DNA of 64,000 bases, taken from positions 23,336,981-23,400,980 of the forward strand of contig NC_045147.1 in assembly GCF_008831285.2 (NCBI RefSeq). Reading direction: 5' to 3'. Position 1 is the first letter of the stretch. Each line of letters opens with the position of its first letter. The notes below the pieces were generated by a model that saw only the letters and a list, made by a program, of their open reading frames with translations, did no database searches and was not told where the DNA came from. The stretch comes from Nymphaea colorata. Taxonomy: Eukaryota; Streptophyta; Magnoliopsida; Nymphaeales; Nymphaeaceae. Position numbers and translations under genes: made by a program. This document shows positions 61,486-64,000 of this stretch, piece after piece.

Positions 61486-63162
61486 TATCTAGGTATTCCG
61501 GTGCCGGAAAATGCCTCGAATCATGTCGGGAACTTGTCGTGTTAAGGCGTCGGATGAACGCGTACGGCAACACTTGGTGACTGGTTCGACTCACTTCGAC
61601 ATGTTGGGGGAGGGACAACTCTAGGGCGTGGCGCTTGTGGCCGCTTGAGAACTCTCGCCTCTTCGTGGCGTGGTCGTATTTAGGCCACGCCTGGAATTGG
61701 TAAAACATTTTCCTAGGAAAACGATTCGAGGAAAAGAAAAAAAGAACAGCTTGAGAAAATACATCTTCATGTCTGGAAAATTAGAAGTTGATATGAGACA
61801 ACCCATGGACAACTAAATCAATTAGCATTATGTTTGGATGTAAAACAAAGTCATGTCAAAGCAAGGCATGACAAGTAAATCATGAACCTTGTTTTTCTTG
61901 TTATTATTTAGAATACGAAGGATGTTTTATGGTGACAGTCAAAATTTTAATGAAAAATTCAGTTTAAATAAAACGACATTTTAAAAATTGCAGAACTTGC
62001 CCCCAATTTTTTTTAACATAAAAACATTGTTTACTTCACAAAAAATAGTTAAAAACTACCAACTAAACTCAGCATGCACTGTTATTCGTGGGGCTTTCTG
62101 TGCAAGTACAGACTAAATTCACTCATTTACGACCTAAAGGTCGGCCTCTCGTTTCCTTATGCTTTTTAAAAATACTTTTGCACAGCTTCCTAGTTTTATA
62201 ATAACGAAAAATGTGAAATAAATAGAAAGAATAGATTGTCCGTCGGTCAATATGTACAGTGTTTGATTCTGTCGGGTTAAGTCCCGATCGCCACTCATGT
62301 TTTCACGCCAATTGGTCTTCTGAGGACCTTTTTGCATGTTACGCTGAGCTCGAAAACAGTGGAACTTTATACGCCGGCTCAATCACGGAATATTTTTTGA
62401 CGTCACTAATTACGTTTAATTTATTCTTCTTCAATTTCAAAACCAAGCAATTCATATTCGTCATAACGACGAGAAGAGGCCCGTGAGTTATTTAGTTTTC
62501 CGATTTAAGTTTCAGCTTTGTTGATTAACTAGGCTTGCGCATTTTAACGTTTATTTAGGGGAAACCATTTTTAGCATAAGACTTAGGGAGACACAATAGA
62601 TCATTCAAAATAACTATAAATTGTTCCTAAAACCACCAAAAACTGTCCCAATACTATAAACAGCTGCCGCCAATGTGAATGTAATAACGGTTTTTTCTTA
62701 ATAAATTTTAAAGATGAGATTCATGAATGTGTCGGACACAAGGTTTGCAAATTTATAGTCTAATCTTTGCATTTTTCAGACATATGGCTACAGATTTTCG
62801 TTAAAAAATAATAATATAAATTTTTTCACCTCCAGTCAATGTATGATGAAGAACGAGACGCTCGATTCCTTCGTGAAGGCTCAGGAGGCCTAGCAGCAAT
62901 TCCGGAGTTGAAGTTCCGGATGGTCGCAATTTGACAAATATTGATCACTATTTGTTAATAGCCGGAAAAGAGAGGCGTTTATCAAAATTACCAGGGAAAA
63001 AGGCAACGGCCCCACCGCAGGGCTTCAAGGGTAGGTGGAGACTGGAGAAGGAAAAGACAACCGGGGCAACGGGAAATTCCTGGTCCTATAAATGGCTTTT
63101 CCGGGAAGCAACCGACTTCCCGCGATGCGAGGGAGCCGGAAGGACCCCTGTCCGACACTCTC
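61486..63162. other. Divergent intergenic region (bidirectional promoter space)
   Basis: 1.7 kb between the start codons of the NDUFAF4-like gene (minus) and the MTPC1-like gene (plus), so it holds both promoters. The ends are GC-richer; the middle (61,850-62,850) is AT-rich. No gene is recognised inside. Confidence 0.6.
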
Positions 63163-63501
63163 ATGGGCTCAATCCTGCTGGGTCCCATCAGCCGCCGATC
63201 TCTCTCCATCTGCCGGCGAGCCTACGTCTCTCCCGACCGCTTCGGCGGCCTCCACCACCACCCCGGCATCTTCCCGCCGCTGCCACCACCACCGCCGTAT
63301 GATGACCACCATCACCATTTGAAGAGCAGCCGGAGGTGGCACGTCGGTCACTCCCACTCCCATGGTCCAGGCGACAGCGAGGGCGTCTTCAAATTGGGCC
63401 TCGCCGCGGACGTCGGCCTCGCTGCTGGGAAGGCCATCACTGGATACCTTTCCGGCAGCACGGCGATCATCGCCGACGCCGCGCACTCGGTTTCCGACAT
63501 T
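63163..63501 (+). CDS. Metal tolerance protein C1-like CDF transporter, first exon only
   Basis: First exon (113 codons, phase 0) of a cation diffusion facilitator. It is followed by a GTGAGT donor; the gene continues past the window end. The N-terminal part is basic (GPISRRSLSICRRA), suggesting an organelle presequence. It is followed by His-rich stretches (HHHH at 49-52, HVGHSHSHG at 60-68). The start of the CDF domain reads VFKLGLAADVGLAAGK, then GYLSGSTAIIADAAHSVSDI, with the HxxxD metal-site motif at H108 and D112. This matches plant MTPC1/MTP6-group proteins, whose metal (Mn, Fe, Zn or Co) cannot be read from one exon. The rest (63,502-64,000) is intron sequence. Confidence 0.85.
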
Positions 63502-64000
63502 GTGAGTGGTGACCCTAATCGGCTTTCCTTACCGTACTTCCGGTTTTTGCGTTTTATCTTGGGTCTTGGGTTCGTTTTGTGGTTGGATGTTCGATGAGCT
63601 TTGGGATGGATACAATTTCTTTGCTCAACTCCATTTTTTAGCTTCTTGGTTTCTTCTTCCCGATGGAAGGTGTTGAATTCGTAGGTTGGTCCTCTGGAAG
63701 TATCAGTCCCCTGTAACCGTGTCTGCTATTGCAAATGACAGGCGTCTTCCGAACCATTATGATAAATTGGGGTGTCCATTTTTATTTGTACATTCCTATC
63801 AATCCATGATCACGTTACTGTGATGAATGAACTGCATCAATCATGATCTTCCTCGAATCTGAGTTTAATTTCAGTGTTTTTTGGTGAATATTTGAACAAT
63901 CTAGGCGAATTTTGTTTACTGATCTATAAATGAATAAATGTACCTTCATTTGCAGACTGTTCATCTAATATTGATATTTTATATTGTTGTCATTTTTGTA

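Noticed and set aside
63169-63486. 105-codon minus-strand frame
   Set aside because: Shadow of the first MTPC1-like exon.
1-64000. CRISPR arrays, bacterial operons, integrons, viral genomes
   Set aside because: None seen; this is plant nuclear DNA and the only retroelement is a broken copia remnant.

Overview
This window is nuclear DNA from a flowering plant. The genes are intron-rich and AT-rich, with GT-AG and a few GC-AG introns. They encode plant-typical families: an SR34-type splicing factor, a kelch acyl-CoA-binding protein, a PLS-class PPR protein, and a thiamine-diphosphate-type mitochondrial carrier. There are also Ty1/copia remnants, MITE-like elements and a telo-box. The sequence alone does not support naming a species.

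Layout, left to right. (1) 391-7796, minus: SR34-like splicing factor, 12 coding exons, with a 4.8-kb intron before the last two small RS exons; its 5' UTR intron and TATA box reach 8380. (2) 9642-12735: a decayed copia element with two LTRs and only an RT-RNase H remnant. (3) 17230-17610, minus: small three-helix membrane protein of unknown function. (4) 17611-23035: intergenic, with a MITE carrying a target-site duplication and a long AT microsatellite. (5) 23036-28090, plus: mitochondrial electron transfer flavoprotein alpha (ETFA). (6) 30624-30694, plus: tRNA-Gly(CCC). (7) 30999-32423, plus: intronless PPR protein. (8) 37873-43605, plus: mitochondrial carrier, convergent with (9) 44216-52747, minus: acyl-CoA-binding protein ACBP4-type with kelch blades and a coiled coil, 18 exons. 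(10) 54405-54900, plus: telo-box, TATA and two box C/D snoRNAs in tandem. (11) 57196-61485, minus: a four-exon gene whose product resembles complex I assembly factor NDUFAF4. (12) 63163 to the window end, plus: first exon of a CDF metal transporter of the MTPC1 type.

There is no operon-like logic here. Several neighbours (ETFA, the carrier, the NDUFAF4-like protein and possibly the PPR protein) act in mitochondria, but that may be chance. Exon structures were assembled by hand by matching splice sites, reading phase and remembered family sequences; every multi-exon model closes in frame. No unmistakably novel system was found. The best less-obvious finding is the snoRNA pair: both have closed terminal stems and 12-nt guides that match, from memory, plant 18S and 25S rRNA. 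Other notable points are the distant RS-domain exons, two GC-AG introns in one gene, and MITE-like copies sharing ends in the introns of two genes.
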